A stretch of DNA of 64,000 nucleotides. Source: Marinobacter denitrificans (lineage in GTDB: Bacteria; Pseudomonadota; Gammaproteobacteria; Pseudomonadales; Oleiphilaceae). Location of the stretch: the NCBI RefSeq assembly GCF_008795955.1, contig NZ_VMHN01000006.1, positions 1 to 64,000 of the forward strand, read 5' to 3'. Positions 46,913 through 55,091 of the stretch are shown in pieces; the first letter of the stretch is position 1, and the number at the start of each line of letters is the position of its first letter. Both the position numbers and the translations under genes were made by a program. Below the pieces are notes generated by a model that worked only from the letters and a program-made list of their open reading frames with translations, was not told the origin of the DNA and ran no database searches.

Positions 46913-49900
46913 ATGAACTATAAAAATACACTGGCACTCATTCCCGCCATGCTGCTTGCAGCCTGCGGGGGTGATGAACAATCAGTCAGCAAGCCCGCCA
47001 AGCCGGGTTCGGTCGTGTACTCCTACCCCGCTGACGGACAGAATGAGGTCAGCCCCAAAGCCGATCTGGTGCTGAGGTTTTCCAATGCGCTCAGCGACGA
47101 TGACCTGAGCGAAAAAATACGCATTACCGATGGCGATACCGATATCGCTTTCTCCACAGAAAGTGTTGACCAGGGACGCAGCCTGACGCTCTCACCGAAC
47201 GAAAAGCTCCGTCCTGGCACGGAATACACCATCGAGTTCAGGGAAGACCTTGAGGCGGAAGGCAACCGAATTATCGGTACACCCAATGCCGTAGGCCCCG
47301 AGGGCATCCAGTTCACTACACGTGGAGCCCTCAGCGGTATCGCTGCACTGGATAATCTTGATACAGGGTTCGCCGTTGCCGAGATGATTCCGTCTGCGGG
47401 CACTACCTTCAAGCCAATGAACTTCTCCACATTCCGGCTGCGCCTGACACAGGCCGTACATCCCGAGTGGAAGGAACGCGGCGGCATTATCGAGCTGACA
47501 GATAGTAATGGTGAAGCCGTACCAGCAACAATATTGGTTAATGGCCGCTATATCACCATCGATCCCTGCCTGGCCGACAGCCCTGAACTATGTGGCCGTG
47601 AAGATGATGTGCTGAATTCCGCTGAGACCTACACTATCTCCGTGCGGAATCTGCCCGGCATCAATGGCAATACGCTGGCGGAATTCAGTGAAGAAATAAC
47701 CCCAAGGGATACCAGCCCAACGGTGGTGCTCTTCCAGGAAGTCATTGATTCCGGATTAAACGCCGGCCAGGACGAGGACAGCGCCCGTCGTTCCCGCCTC
47801 AATGGCCAGATCATCAACGGCGTTACCCTGAACTCGGTTCTGCAAGGCATAGCCGGGCCTTCGCAACAAACCGGCGGTCTGTTTGCGGAACTGGCCTATG
47901 CACCGGCCTTTGAAGCAGACGAACCCCTGCCCTTGCGTGTACCCAAGGGGAGTGTCCTGAACAGCAGCAGCCTGGATGTCAGGATCAACGGTAGCGTGCC
48001 GGTTATCGACCCGGGCACCGGGGAAATTCAGCAGACCGGCAACATCAAGGTCACCATGCTGTCGGATGCTACCGGTTACCTGATGCCCAACCCATACACC
48101 GATGACATGAACGCCCCCCGCCACGTCAAACTGTTCATGGATGTTTCCATGAACACAGAAGAGGCACAGCCAAATGCATCGTTGTCTCAGGATCTGCTCG
48201 GCGTGGAGCTGACCGGCATCGCCATTGTGGAAGACGGCGTACTGACCATCGACGCCATCGGCATGGTTGAACCCAACCTCCTGGGCCAGGAATTCACCGA
48301 CTCCACCATCGCCTTTCGCATAGAAGCCGCGACCGATTCAGAATCCGCACTGGATGCTGCCGGGCAACGTGACGAAGAGCTGGCGGACACCACCGGCCCG
48401 CAGTTGGTGAGCTGGATGCCGGGGCCAGAAGATGCCCTGCCCGATACCCGCCAGGACATGCAGCGCCCGGGCGATCCGGTTGTGCTGAACTTTGATGAGC
48501 CGCTGGACGCGGAATCGATCGCCGAGGGTATCGTGCTGGATGAAGGTGGCACCCCGCTGACCACGGGTGACGGTACGCTCGAAGTCAGGCTGGACGGAAC
48601 GGCGCTGGTACTGAACCCACAGGGTGGGCTCAAGCATGGTGTTGATTACACCGTCCAGGTTGGTAATGCACTGACAGATCTGGCTGGGAATGGTGCCACG
48701 TCACAAACGCTGAGTTTCTCACTACCGCAGATTGATAACGGAAGTGAGCCAGTAACACAGCAATCACCGTTTGCCTTGACAACCTACCCAGGATTCCCCT
48801 GCATAACTACTGACCTCAACCTTGGAGATAATGGCGATCACGGCTATTGCAAAGACAAGCTTTCAGAAGCCGGCGGTGATCTGCCAGAAGATCGCGAACG
48901 GGATCGCCTGCCAGTTACGACCCTGCCCGCAGACAGGCCTATAGTCGTCGTGTTCTCGCAATCCATGGATCTGGGTACGATTAACGACTCCACATTCATT
49001 GTCGAAGAAGTAGATGGCTCTGGAAATTCTTTGGGAACAATTGCGGGAAGGATTGAGAAAAATAATCAACGTATCCGCTTCTACCCCGAGAACCCATGGG
49101 AAGAAGGCACGCTGTACAGGTATACGTTGGTCTCTGATCAATTCGGTGACCCAGAAACCGGGGATGAGAGCACAGCCGATTGTTCCAGAGTCATATGCGG
49201 TGAAAACGGCAAGGCCTTCGCCGCTTCACATCTGTTAAGCCCGACGGCCAATGGAAGCGAATCCCTGGAAATTTTCTTCCGCGGCCAGGCCCAGGTGGAT
49301 ACGGTATTCACCCCACTTCGTAATCTGCCAATCAGAGACGCCAATTCAAACTACGAGATTGATGACTTTGAAACTTTCGATTTCAAGTTTGCTAAGAATG
49401 CCAATGGCGAAGAACTGGCTCACTATGTGACCCCGCCTAACGCCTCACGCCTCGCCATGGCAGAAAATGCCACTGTTCTTGGTAACGATGGTGGTGAAGA
49501 GCGTAATGCGAGAGTAGGTTGCAACTACGAGGGAGATGACTGCCCCGCAAACAAATTCATTTATCAGACTTACGGGCTCAACACCGAAGTGGTTGGTCCT
49601 GAAATTGACCCGGCTACCGGAGAAGCGACAGGCAGGGTCAAGGTACTTCTCTATCCCACACTACTGATTACCTCACCCGCAACCGTATTCTACAACCTCG
49701 CCGGTAGTCCCTCCGAGTCCACCACTGGCCCGCAGGTATTAAGAATGCGATATCAAGAGAAAACAGAAGATAACCCGTTGGGGCTGGTTGAGGGTTATAT
49801 TTCCGAGGGCGATGATGGACAACCGCAATTTGAAACCACAGCGCGGCTGATGCTGGATGCGCCGAACCTCCATCTTCCACTGGGAGAGCTGGAGCTGCTG

Positions 49901-50233
49901 GCACACAATCTGTTCAGCTACCCCTTTACCCTGGAACTTGAGGGAGATATTCGCTTCTTCGATGACGGCCGAATGCAAATCGAGCAGAGAAATATCAATG
50001 AGGAAAATCCTGCGATAAACGTTGTGGTTGCGGGCAGTAGCGAGACAACCACAACCTTTCTCGGCCTGATCAGCTGCCTTGGCGGCATCTTCACTGGAAG
50101 CGGTACCGATTCCTGTGACGAATTCGTCGACGGTGAGGGCTCCGCGGTGAAGCTGCCGCTGGAAATTCCGTATCACGGCCTCTACCTCAACTTCATATCC
50201 AACCCCATAAAAGAAATCCCGGCAGAGTACTAA
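46913..50233 (+). CDS. Large Ig-like domain lipoprotein
   Basis: The 1106-aa precursor has a lipobox (MLLAAC, Cys about residue 19). The first part has a Big_5/SbsA Ig-like domain (SYPADGQNEVSPKADLVLRF). Further copies follow, including near residue 490 (SWMPGPEDALPDTRQ) and near 670 (RPIVVVFSQSMDLGTINDST). The rest is beta-rich with scattered cysteine pairs. GGAGAGG precedes the ATG. It is paired with the FadL-like barrel and may be its surface or periplasmic partner, which is an inference. Confidence 0.8.
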   Translation: MNYKNTLALIPAMLLAACGGDEQSVSKPAKPGSVVYSYPADGQNEVSPKADLVLRFSNALSDDDLSEKIRITDGDTDIAFSTESVDQGRSLTLSPNEKLRPGTEYTIEFREDLEAEGNRIIGTPNAVGPEGIQFTTRGALSGIAALDNLDTGFAVAEMIPSAGTTFKPMNFSTFRLRLTQAVHPEWKERGGIIELTDSNGEAVPATILVNGRYITIDPCLADSPELCGREDDVLNSAETYTISVRNLPGINGNTLAEFSEEITPRDTSPTVVLFQEVIDSGLNAGQDEDSARRSRLNGQIINGVTLNSVLQGIAGPSQQTGGLFAELAYAPAFEADEPLPLRVPKGSVLNSSSLDVRINGSVPVIDPGTGEIQQTGNIKVTMLSDATGYLMPNPYTDDMNAPRHVKLFMDVSMNTEEAQPNASLSQDLLGVELTGIAIVEDGVLTIDAIGMVEPNLLGQEFTDSTIAFRIEAATDSESALDAAGQRDEELADTTGPQLVSWMPGPEDALPDTRQDMQRPGDPVVLNFDEPLDAESIAEGIVLDEGGTPLTTGDGTLEVRLDGTALVLNPQGGLKHGVDYTVQVGNALTDLAGNGATSQTLSFSLPQIDNGSEPVTQQSPFALTTYPGFPCITTDLNLGDNGDHGYCKDKLSEAGGDLPEDRERDRLPVTTLPADRPIVVVFSQSMDLGTINDSTFIVEEVDGSGNSLGTIAGRIEKNNQRIRFYPENPWEEGTLYRYTLVSDQFGDPETGDESTADCSRVICGENGKAFAASHLLSPTANGSESLEIFFRGQAQVDTVFTPLRNLPIRDANSNYEIDDFETFDFKFAKNANGEELAHYVTPPNASRLAMAENATVLGNDGGEERNARVGCNYEGDDCPANKFIYQTYGLNTEVVGPEIDPATGEATGRVKVLLYPTLLITSPATVFYNLAGSPSESTTGPQVLRMRYQEKTEDNPLGLVEGYISEGDDGQPQFETTARLMLDAPNLHLPLGELELLAHNLFSYPFTLELEGDIRFFDDGRMQIEQRNINEENPAINVVVAGSSETTTTFLGLISCLGGIFTGSGTDSCDEFVDGEGSAVKLPLEIPYHGLYLNFISNPIKEIPAEY

Positions 50234-50253
50234 CTTCAGGCTCCGCTACTTAT

Positions 50254-50280
50254 GGCCAGCCTTCGGGCTGGCCTTTTTTT
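50254..50280 (+). terminator. Terminator of the FadL/Ig-like operon
   Basis: An 8-bp stem GGCCAGCC/GGCTGGCC with a TTCG tetraloop and seven Ts, 20 bp past the stop codon. Confidence 0.93.
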
Positions 50281-50365
50281 GGCCGGCAAAGCCAGAAACC
50301 GGTTTTCCCCTCTTCTCAATTTCCTGCTAATCTGGTTGCCTGTTGAAACCAACTCCCAAGGTCTG

Positions 50366-50474
50366 GCGACAAGCGAGTGCGGCACTACGAAACCGTGCGG
50401 AGCCAGGGATGGCGGAGCCGAGCGTACAGGGACGTATTCACAGCGTGTTTCGTAGTGCCGCACTCGCTTGTCGC
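50366..50474. repeat. 28-bp perfect inverted repeat flanking a 53-nt core
   Basis: Arms 50366-50393 and 50447-50474 are exact reverse complements. The core (50394-50446) includes CCAGGGATGGCGGAGCC and GTACAGGGACGTATTCACAG. This type of text resembles intergenic repeats seen in Marinobacter-like genomes. It carries no gene and looks like a REP or small non-autonomous element inserted between the terminator and the next gene's ribosome site. Confidence 0.8.
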
Positions 50475-50514
50475 TGCACGGAATTCAATAATAAGAGCAA
50501 TTCAGGAGAGACCC

Positions 50515-52809
50515 ATGGAAAACGGCACCCACTTTCGTACCTGCCACCTGTGTGAAGCCATGTGTGGCGTTGCGATTGAGGTAAAGGAAGGTCATATCGC
50601 CTCTATCAAGGGCGACGAGGACGACCCTTTAAGCCATGGCCACATCTGCCCCAAAGCGGTAGCGCTGCAGGATCTACATGAAGACCCTGAACGGTTGCGG
50701 AAACCGGTACGCAAAACCGCCGAAGGCTGGCAGGAAATGGAGTGGGACGAGGCCTTTGATCTGGTAGCGGACCGCTTGCACAGCGTACGCAAGGAACACG
50801 GCCGCAACAGCATTGGCGCCTACCTCGGCAACCCCAACGTTCACAACCACGGCTCGCTGGTGGCAACCATGCCATTCCTGCGGGCTTTGGGCACCCAGAA
50901 CCGTTTTTCTGCTACCTCCAACGACCAGTTACCCCATATGCTGGCCAGCCTGGAAATGTTCGGGCACCAGATCCTGTTTCCCATCCCCGATATTGACCGC
51001 ACTGAGCTGTTTATCTGCATCGGCGCCAACCCCATGGCCTCCAACGGTAGCCTGATGACGGTTCCGGACTTCCGCGGCCGGCTGAAAGCCCTGAAAGGCC
51101 GTGGTGGGAAAATGGTAGTGGTGGATCCTCGCCGCACCGAAACCGGCAAACTGGCCGACGAGTTCCATTTTATCCGTCCCGGCACCGATGCACTGCTGCT
51201 GATGGCGATGGTGCACACCCTTTTTGCAGAAGACCTGGTGAACCTCGGCCACGCGGAAGCCTTTACCAAGGATGTGGATCTGATACGGCTTGCCGCTCTC
51301 GGTTTCACACCGGAAGCGGTGACGGAGCAGACAGGCATACCGGCCGCGGACATCCGCAATCTGGCCCGCCAGCTCGCCACCACTCAACGAGCCGCCCTCT
51401 ACACCCGCATGGGCACCAGCACCCAGGCTTTTGGCGGCGTCGCGACCTGGCTGGCTTACGTACTCAATATCCTGACAGGAAAGCTGGACACTACCGGCGG
51501 CATGATGTTTACCCAGCCGGCAATCGACCTGATCGCACTTGGAGGAATGTCGGGCCAGAAGGGACATTTCGCCAAGCGCTTCAGCAGAGTGAAGAAGCTG
51601 CCCGAGTTTGGTGGTGAATACCCCGCCAGCACCATTGCAGACGAAATCCTGACCCCGGGTGAAGGCCAGATTCGGGCATTCGTGACCGTGGCCGGTAACC
51701 CGGTGTTGTCGAGCCCCAACGGTGGACGTCTGGATGAGGCTTTCGGCGGCCTGGATTTCATGGTCTCCGTGGATTACTACCTCAACGAAACGACCCGCCA
51801 CGCAGACATCATACTGCCACCCACAGCGGGGCTTGAGCGTAGCCACTACGACCTGATTTTCAGTATGTTCGCCGTGCGAAATACCGCCAAGTACAGCCCC
51901 GCCCTGTTCGACGCCGGCAAAGATACCCGTCACGACTGGCAGATTTTGCTGGAGCTCGCTCACCGTCTCGAGAAAAAACGAAAAGGCGGGCAACTGCCGA
52001 TGCGGGCCGAAATGGGCTGGCGTGCGTTCAAGCAGATTGGGCCCGACCCGATACTCGACATGATGCTGCGGACCGGCCCCTATGGTGCCGACATCGGCCG
52101 GGTCCGTGGCCTGGTTCAGCCAGCCATAGATCTGGTGATGGATATTCTCCCTGACCGGCACCCTCTGCGCGGGCTGGCAAAACTCAGCCCGCTGAACCGG
52201 CACTGGCAGGATCTGCCCAAAGGGCTCTCAATCAATACCCTGAAACATCTGCCCAGCGGGGTTGACCTCGGGCCGCTTCGCCCGTGCATGCCTGGCCGCT
52301 TGTTTACCCGTGACGGCAAGGTAAACCTGGCCCCTCGCCGCTATCTTCAGGATCTGGACCGCCTGCATGGGCTGTTGTTCGCCCCTCGCGCCAAAGGCCT
52401 GATGCTGATCGGGCGCCGGCATGTTCGCAGCAATAACTCCTGGATGCACAACAGTCAGCGGTTGGTAAAAGGCAAAGAGCGCTGTACCCTGATGATGCAC
52501 CCTCAGGATGCCTCCCGTTGCGGGCTTCAGCCCGGTGACTCGGCCGAGGTTGCTTCCTCTGCGGGCAAGATTGTATTGCCGGTGGAAATCACCGACGACA
52601 TCATGGCCGGGGTGGTTTCAGTCCCCCATGGCTGGGGCCATCATCGTGACGGTACCCGTCAGTCAGTTGCCGTCGCACACGCCGGGGCCAGCATTAATGA
52701 CGTCATCAGCGACCAGCAAACAGATCCGCTGGTTGGCACATCCGTACTGAACGGACAGCTAGTGGATGTAAAAGTGTGGCGCTCAGAGCGCCCTCGCAAA
52801 CGGGCCTGA
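50515..52809 (+). CDS. Molybdopterin-dependent oxidoreductase, single-subunit type
   Basis: The 764-aa protein of the DMSO reductase superfamily has an N-terminal [4Fe-4S] site (CHLCEAMCGV plus GHICPKA, residues 8-45). Molybdopterin-binding domains follow, and a C-terminal cofactor domain (VSVPHGWGHHRDG). There is no Tat signal, so it should be cytoplasmic. The ATG at 50515 is behind AGGAGAG; the longer frame begins inside the inverted repeat and is rejected. No partner electron-transfer subunit is nearby, so the substrate is unknown. Confidence 0.9.
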   Translation: MENGTHFRTCHLCEAMCGVAIEVKEGHIASIKGDEDDPLSHGHICPKAVALQDLHEDPERLRKPVRKTAEGWQEMEWDEAFDLVADRLHSVRKEHGRNSIGAYLGNPNVHNHGSLVATMPFLRALGTQNRFSATSNDQLPHMLASLEMFGHQILFPIPDIDRTELFICIGANPMASNGSLMTVPDFRGRLKALKGRGGKMVVVDPRRTETGKLADEFHFIRPGTDALLLMAMVHTLFAEDLVNLGHAEAFTKDVDLIRLAALGFTPEAVTEQTGIPAADIRNLARQLATTQRAALYTRMGTSTQAFGGVATWLAYVLNILTGKLDTTGGMMFTQPAIDLIALGGMSGQKGHFAKRFSRVKKLPEFGGEYPASTIADEILTPGEGQIRAFVTVAGNPVLSSPNGGRLDEAFGGLDFMVSVDYYLNETTRHADIILPPTAGLERSHYDLIFSMFAVRNTAKYSPALFDAGKDTRHDWQILLELAHRLEKKRKGGQLPMRAEMGWRAFKQIGPDPILDMMLRTGPYGADIGRVRGLVQPAIDLVMDILPDRHPLRGLAKLSPLNRHWQDLPKGLSINTLKHLPSGVDLGPLRPCMPGRLFTRDGKVNLAPRRYLQDLDRLHGLLFAPRAKGLMLIGRRHVRSNNSWMHNSQRLVKGKERCTLMMHPQDASRCGLQPGDSAEVASSAGKIVLPVEITDDIMAGVVSVPHGWGHHRDGTRQSVAVAHAGASINDVISDQQTDPLVGTSVLNGQLVDVKVWRSERPRKRA

Positions 52810-52829
52810 ACCCCTGAACGGAGAAACCT

Positions 52830-53288
52830 ATGCCCCAGTGGCTTCAATGGACGCTGATTATCGCCGGCCTGCTGGCTATCGCCTTACTGGTTGGGTTTAT
52901 CCTTCGCCAGTCCCGTACGCTGCAGGAAGGAAGAAAACGGCAGGCCAAAACCGAAACGTTCCAGAAGGAGCGCCGGAAAAGCATGGTCGAAAGTATTCGG
53001 GTGCTGGCAATGGCAGTGGAAGAGGACCAGGTTGAATACTCAGAGGCTTGCCTGCGCATCAAGGGACTGCTGGATCACGTGGCCCCGGAATTGCTGGAAC
53101 AGTCACCTTTCCGGATTTTCCAGGAAGTGCATGACAGGCTCCAGCACATGCCAACCCACCGGGCACGCCAGGAAACTGAAGGCCGATTCGTAGAGAAGAT
53201 GGACCGGGAAAGGCTCGCGGTCGAGAAAGAACACGCCGATGCCATTCGCCGTGCGGCTACCGCCATTCGTCATCACCCTTTCAGCTAG
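52830..53288 (+). CDS. DUF2489 membrane protein
   Basis: The 152-aa protein has one N-terminal membrane helix (WLQWTLIIAGLLAIALLVGF). A cytoplasmic, highly charged helical domain follows, rich in E, R and K (DUF2489). GGAG precedes the ATG, 20 nt after the oxidoreductase gene, so the two are probably co-transcribed. No function is known to me. Confidence 0.85.
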   Translation: MPQWLQWTLIIAGLLAIALLVGFILRQSRTLQEGRKRQAKTETFQKERRKSMVESIRVLAMAVEEDQVEYSEACLRIKGLLDHVAPELLEQSPFRIFQEVHDRLQHMPTHRARQETEGRFVEKMDRERLAVEKEHADAIRRAATAIRHHPFS

Positions 53289-53399
53289 AACCGGTTTCCG
53301 ATGGGCCACCGGCTCAAGGAGCTATTTTTGTAACTTTTTGTAAACGGATTTTAACCCAAAAGGTACGATTAACTTTACAAATCAATCCCTTCACGTGTT

Positions 53400-53592
53400 G
53401 CAGATAAATGACACCTTGATCATTGAACAAACCCCAACCTGGCCAGCTTTTATTTCCATCCATCTTGTCTAAGTTAAATACAGAGCCTTGCGATTACCGA
53501 CCCTGCAATGGCTCTGATTGTTTTCTCCTGAACACGTTTGGTTTGATCTGCAACAAGCGGGTGAGCTTGCCGGCCTTCGGGCCGGCTTTTTT
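53400..53592 (+). ncRNA. Candidate small RNA locus
   Basis: A gene-free stretch ends in a strong intrinsic terminator on the plus strand 300 nt past the nearest stop. It holds a second hairpin (CAGAGCC/GGCTCTG with inner TTGC/GCAA, 53481-53516) followed by U-rich TTGTTTTCTCCTG, which contains an anti-Shine-Dalgarno-like CTCCT. I could not fix a promoter; TTAAAT at 53474-53479 is a weak -10. It could instead be a long 3' UTR of the DUF2489 gene. Confidence 0.35.
53569..53592 (+). terminator. Intrinsic terminator, plus strand
   Basis: A 7-bp stem GCCGGCC/GGCCGGC with a TTCG tetraloop and six Ts, just before the end of the leftward HDOD gene. The T-tract faces right, so it does not serve that gene. 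Confidence 0.88.
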
Positions 53593-53596
53593 GCAG

Positions 53597-54961
53597 TTAC
53601 TGGTTCATCATTCCGGCCATGGCCATGATGCTGTCCTTGTTGTGAACAAGTTCGTCGAACTGCTCCTCAACCTTCTGCGGATCGAGCCCGAGAGACTCAT
53701 AGAATGCTGGGGTCACTTCCTCTCCCGCCCCCAGAGCGACACCACGTCGGGTCAATAATTGCCGGCCCAGCCATAGCAGTTTTCCGTAAACCGCATGGGG
53801 GCCATCGTAGCCCGGATTCTTCTGGTTCCGGATGGCAAGGCAGACTTCGTCCGGCATCCCCCAGTTCTGCATCAGTTCTGCCGCAATCTGTTCACGGGTC
53901 ACTCCCAGCAGATAATGCTCGATCACCGATGAGTCCATATGTGGATTGGCCTCCAGAGCACGGCAAACCAGCTTGAAGTGGGGAGGAAACACCTGAGCGA
54001 GCACCAGGTAACCGAAGTTATGCAGCAGTCCGGAAAGATACGCCAGGCCGAAAACCGGGCGGTCCCCACGAGGCATCATACTGGCCAGGACACCGGCAGA
54101 CTGGGCCTGCCAGATCGCCTGCTGCCAGTAGTCCACATAACCTTCCGGGTGATCCTGGGGCTGCTTCAGAGCTCGACCGAGTGAGAGACCCATGGCCAGG
54201 TTCATCACCAGATCAAACCCCAGAATCCGCGACACGGCGTCGTGTACCGAGCGCACCTGCCCGGCAGCCGCATAGAAAGACGACGAGGCCCAACTGACAA
54301 CCTGAGCCGCCAGGCTGGGATCACTTTCCACAACATCCACCAGGTCGCCCATGACCGCATTGGGGTTAACCCGCAGGTGAATGATCCGCTGTGCAGTTTC
54401 AGGCAGCGGAGGCAGTTCCAGGGTATCTTCAAGGCGCTGCTGGATACGCAGGGTGGTAAATCGGCGGATGGCGGAGTGTAACTGGTCGCGGTCCCGTTCG
54501 GGGCTGTCCAGATTGACAGCAATGGAATCCGGCACCACCGTGAATGCTCGCCTTTCGGCAGCGGCGGTAATCGCTCTGAATTCATCGCCGGGCATCACCA
54601 TGCACAGGTTCCGCTCTCCCAGAACCAGGGCCACGTAGGCTTGCGCATCAACCCTGGCATCGACCACGGTGGGCCATCCGGTCAGGGACGGCAACGCCGG
54701 CAGTTCCGTGAGGCCGGAACGCTCCCGTGCACGGGCCTGTTCACGCCGCTTCATCACCCGCAGGTCCCGGCCGAGTTCTTTATTCAGGGCATTGATATCA
54801 AGCAGGTCCCCCTGCCGACATATGGCCTGGAGGTTCCCCTGTTCGTCGCTGAGCAGGACCATGCGCAACAGCTCGTCGTCTCTGGCCTGACTCACATCAC
54901 GCAGGGAAACGCCGGCTGCTGAATCGCCCAGTGCCTGCCGGACTACAACAGGTAGCTCCAT
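53597..54961 (-). CDS. YbaK-like plus HDOD domain protein
   Basis: The 454-aa protein has an N-terminal YbaK/aminoacyl-tRNA-editing-like domain (about residues 1-150). An HDOD domain follows (LPPLPETAQRIIHLRVNPNA through about residue 400) with the GLLHNFGYLV segment. HDOD proteins act in signalling. The ATG at 54961 is behind GGGAGAG; the longer frame is rejected. It stands next to recG on the same strand, 130 bp downstream. Its precise role is unknown. Confidence 0.85.
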   Translation of the reverse strand: MELPVVVRQALGDSAAGVSLRDVSQARDDELLRMVLLSDEQGNLQAICRQGDLLDINALNKELGRDLRVMKRREQARARERSGLTELPALPSLTGWPTVVDARVDAQAYVALVLGERNLCMVMPGDEFRAITAAAERRAFTVVPDSIAVNLDSPERDRDQLHSAIRRFTTLRIQQRLEDTLELPPLPETAQRIIHLRVNPNAVMGDLVDVVESDPSLAAQVVSWASSSFYAAAGQVRSVHDAVSRILGFDLVMNLAMGLSLGRALKQPQDHPEGYVDYWQQAIWQAQSAGVLASMMPRGDRPVFGLAYLSGLLHNFGYLVLAQVFPPHFKLVCRALEANPHMDSSVIEHYLLGVTREQIAAELMQNWGMPDEVCLAIRNQKNPGYDGPHAVYGKLLWLGRQLLTRRGVALGAGEEVTPAFYESLGLDPQKVEEQFDELVHNKDSIMAMAGMMNQ

Positions 54962-55091
54962 AAGTCTCTCCCAAAATTTTGACGGTACCGTTAGGGGCAC
55001 ATTGGTTATTGTGCAGTATAGGGTACAAACCACAACCCAACGTTGACGTCAGACTAGTTTCCGCCCGCAAGTGACGTGAATGCGGCAACCG

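Noticed and set aside
50377..50514. N-terminal extension of the molybdopterin oxidoreductase
   Set aside because: It begins inside the 28-bp inverted repeat; the ATG at 50515 has AGGAGAG and gives the family-typical start.
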